From OFTM382 sp964352615 (lineage in GTDB: Bacteria; Planctomycetota; Phycisphaerae; Phycisphaerales; UBA1924): 46,074 nt of DNA. The translations under genes and the position numbers were made by a program. How positions within the stretch are numbered: position 1 is the first letter of the stretch; every line of letters begins with the position of its first letter. The stretch is taken from NCBI GenBank assembly GCA_964352615.1, contig CAYGSG010000016.1, positions 1-46,074 on the forward strand, written 5' to 3'. The notes beneath the pieces are model-generated. The model was not told the origin of the DNA, made no database searches, and worked only from the letters and a program-made list of their open reading frames with translations. Positions 44,885-46,074 of this stretch are shown here, piece after piece.

Positions 44885-46006
44885 ATGGGTAAGCCCCTGC
44901 CGACATGGACGCACCCGGCGCTGTACCTGGCGCTGCGGTCGGCGATGACGCTGCCCATGCTCGCGGGCTGCGAGGCATCCATGAAAGCCGCAGCCCTCGC
45001 GGGCAGGCGCTTTGCCAATGCACGGTTCAACGCCAAGCGTCTCGACAGGGCTGGCGACAACATCCGCCAGGCCATGCCGGAGATGGACGAGGCGGGCGCG
45101 CGCGAGCTTGCGGTGCGCGCTTATGAGCATCTGTCGGAGCTGGCGGTCGAGATCTGCTTTGCGCCTCGGCTTCTCAATGAGGACGGCTGGACGCGGCACG
45201 TCGAGCTTGTGAACATCGTGCCCTCGCTCGATTCGCTCGTGCACGAACGCCCGACGATCATGCTCACCGGTCACATCGGCAACTGGGAAGTGATGGGCCT
45301 GACGGCGACGCTGCTGGGCTTTCCCATCCACGCGCTGTACCGCCCGCTCGATGTCAAACCGCTCGACCGGTGGGTCCGCCAGACGCGCGGCAAGCGGGGC
45401 ATGACGCTCATCGACAAGTTCGGTGCCGCGATGGATGTGCCCGAACTGCTGAGCCAGGCCAAGCCGGTGGCGATCGTCGCCGACCAGAACGCGGGCGACC
45501 GCGGGCTGCACGTGCCGTTTCTTGGCAGGCTGGCCTCGACGTACAAGCTGATAGGGATCATGGCGATCCGTGCGAACGCGACCATTGTCGTGGGCGGCGG
45601 GCGAAGGCTGCGGTTGGGCGAGGACCTGCCGGGCGAGACGATTCCAGGCGTGCCCCGTCTCGACCCCGCCAAGGCCCAGGGGCTGTGCTATCGGGCCGAG
45701 ATGCATGATGTGATACGGCCCGAGGACTGGGCGGACCAGCCGGACCCGCTGTTCTATGTGACCGCCCGGTACCGCCACGCGATCGAAAAAATGGTGCTCA
45801 GCTACCCCGAGCAGTACCTGTGGATGCACCGGATTTGGAAGAGCCGGCCCCGCCACGAGGTCAAAGGTCGGCCTTTCCCACCCGCTCTCAAGGAAAAACT
45901 CTCGACATTGCCCTGGCTCTCATGCGATGATGTCGAGAGGATCATCGATCGGTCGGACCGCGACGCCCGCTGGCTGAGCGAAAACAACACCGACCGCCTG
46001 CCCTAG
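44885..46006 (+). CDS. LpxL/HtrB-family acyltransferase
   Basis: A 373-residue membrane-associated lauroyl/myristoyl acyltransferase-family protein, of the type that adds secondary acyl chains to lipid A or related glycolipids. The catalytic HX4E motif is in LTGHIGNWEVMGL (H130, E135). Other conserved segments are IHALYRPLDVKPLDRWV, VAIVADQNAGDRGLHVPFLG and the C-terminal YLWMHRIWKSRPR. A weakly hydrophobic N-terminus (PALYLALRSAMTLPMLAG) likely contacts the membrane. The start at ATG 44885 lies 52 bases after the coiled-coil gene, so the two may be co-transcribed. No other lipid A genes are in the window. Confidence 0.9.
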   Translation: MGKPLPTWTHPALYLALRSAMTLPMLAGCEASMKAAALAGRRFANARFNAKRLDRAGDNIRQAMPEMDEAGARELAVRAYEHLSELAVEICFAPRLLNEDGWTRHVELVNIVPSLDSLVHERPTIMLTGHIGNWEVMGLTATLLGFPIHALYRPLDVKPLDRWVRQTRGKRGMTLIDKFGAAMDVPELLSQAKPVAIVADQNAGDRGLHVPFLGRLASTYKLIGIMAIRANATIVVGGGRRLRLGEDLPGETIPGVPRLDPAKAQGLCYRAEMHDVIRPEDWADQPDPLFYVTARYRHAIEKMVLSYPEQYLWMHRIWKSRPRHEVKGRPFPPALKEKLSTLPWLSCDDVERIIDRSDRDARWLSENNTDRLP

Positions 46007-46074
46007 CGCCACCACCACACCGTCGGCGGGGCACCACGAGGCCTGCCCTCCCCCCCGACCTGTCTCGTATACAC

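Noticed and set aside
43093..45075. 660-codon open frame on the minus strand
   Set aside because: It lies antisense to the coiled-coil membrane protein and the start of the LpxL-family gene; it is low-complexity, lacks domain character, and follows from GC-rich third positions.

Overview
The window reads as one contig of a GC-rich (mostly about 62-68% G+C) bacterial chromosome, most likely a planctomycete of the Phycisphaerae type. This is an inference from gene content. The clues are a secreted protease ending in two planctomycete-type dockerin-like repeats, a DUF4394 protein with a PAPA...RRRR sorting tail like those of Phycisphaerae, a GT3 (eukaryote-like) glycogen synthase, DUF2339 and coiled-coil membrane proteins, and two Porin_O_P-type porins (a Gram-negative envelope). 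No CRISPR array, prophage, transposase or rRNA was seen. One tRNA, tRNA-Gln(CTG), is present.

Layout. 0.2-3.4 kb: secreted M14 metallocarboxypeptidase and a heme-oxygenase-family protein. 3.5-9.5 kb: glycogen cluster, with a minus-strand pair (GT3 glycogen synthase, then GH133-type debranching enzyme) diverging from plus-strand glgB. 9.7-12.6 kb: nhaA converging on a dicarboxylate/amino-acid:cation symporter. 12.8-18.5 kb: DUF4394 exported protein, ABC exporter, DUF2339 membrane protein. 18.6-19.9 kb: tRNA-Gln and two unrecognised genes. 20.0-24.9 kb: a tightly packed set of GT2 glycosyltransferase, BshC-like protein, metal/cobalamin-type binding lipoprotein, and argS. 25.0-30.4 kb: two paralogous Porin_O_P-type porins facing a PhoB/PhoR-like two-component pair across a 480-bp AT-richer control region. 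30.4-34.3 kb: small lipoprotein, then a PhoH-family ATPase and a PgpH-like 7TM-HD c-di-AMP phosphodiesterase. 34.34-35.27 kb: a low-GC islet with an AT-rich promoter-like stretch, a perfect 48-bp palindrome, two further hairpins and a NYN-domain (PIN-like) nuclease gene. 35.3-40.2 kb: Dus, a lipoprotein, a PIG-L/BshB-like deacetylase, a tautomerase, an exported LolA-like protein and a CBM9-like lipoprotein. 40.2-40.33 kb: a dense palindromic repeat. 40.4-46.0 kb: purB with a low-GC internal block, an unknown protein, a DUF1905/YdeI-type protein, a coiled-coil membrane protein and an LpxL-family acyltransferase.

How the genes work together. GT3 synthase, branching enzyme and debranching enzyme form a complete glycogen build-and-trim set without glgA or glgC nearby, which suggests UDP-glucose as donor. 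The porins and the two-component pair look like a phosphate-acquisition module. The PhoH and PgpH genes form the core of a pair often followed by ybeY, but here the NYN islet follows instead. The BshC-like and BshB-like proteins, though unlinked, may point to a bacillithiol-type thiol.

The best candidate for something undescribed is the 34.34-35.27 kb islet: a foreign-looking putative ribonuclease gene with a three-hairpin leader and no Shine-Dalgarno site. All assignments come from reading the sequence; no database search was run.
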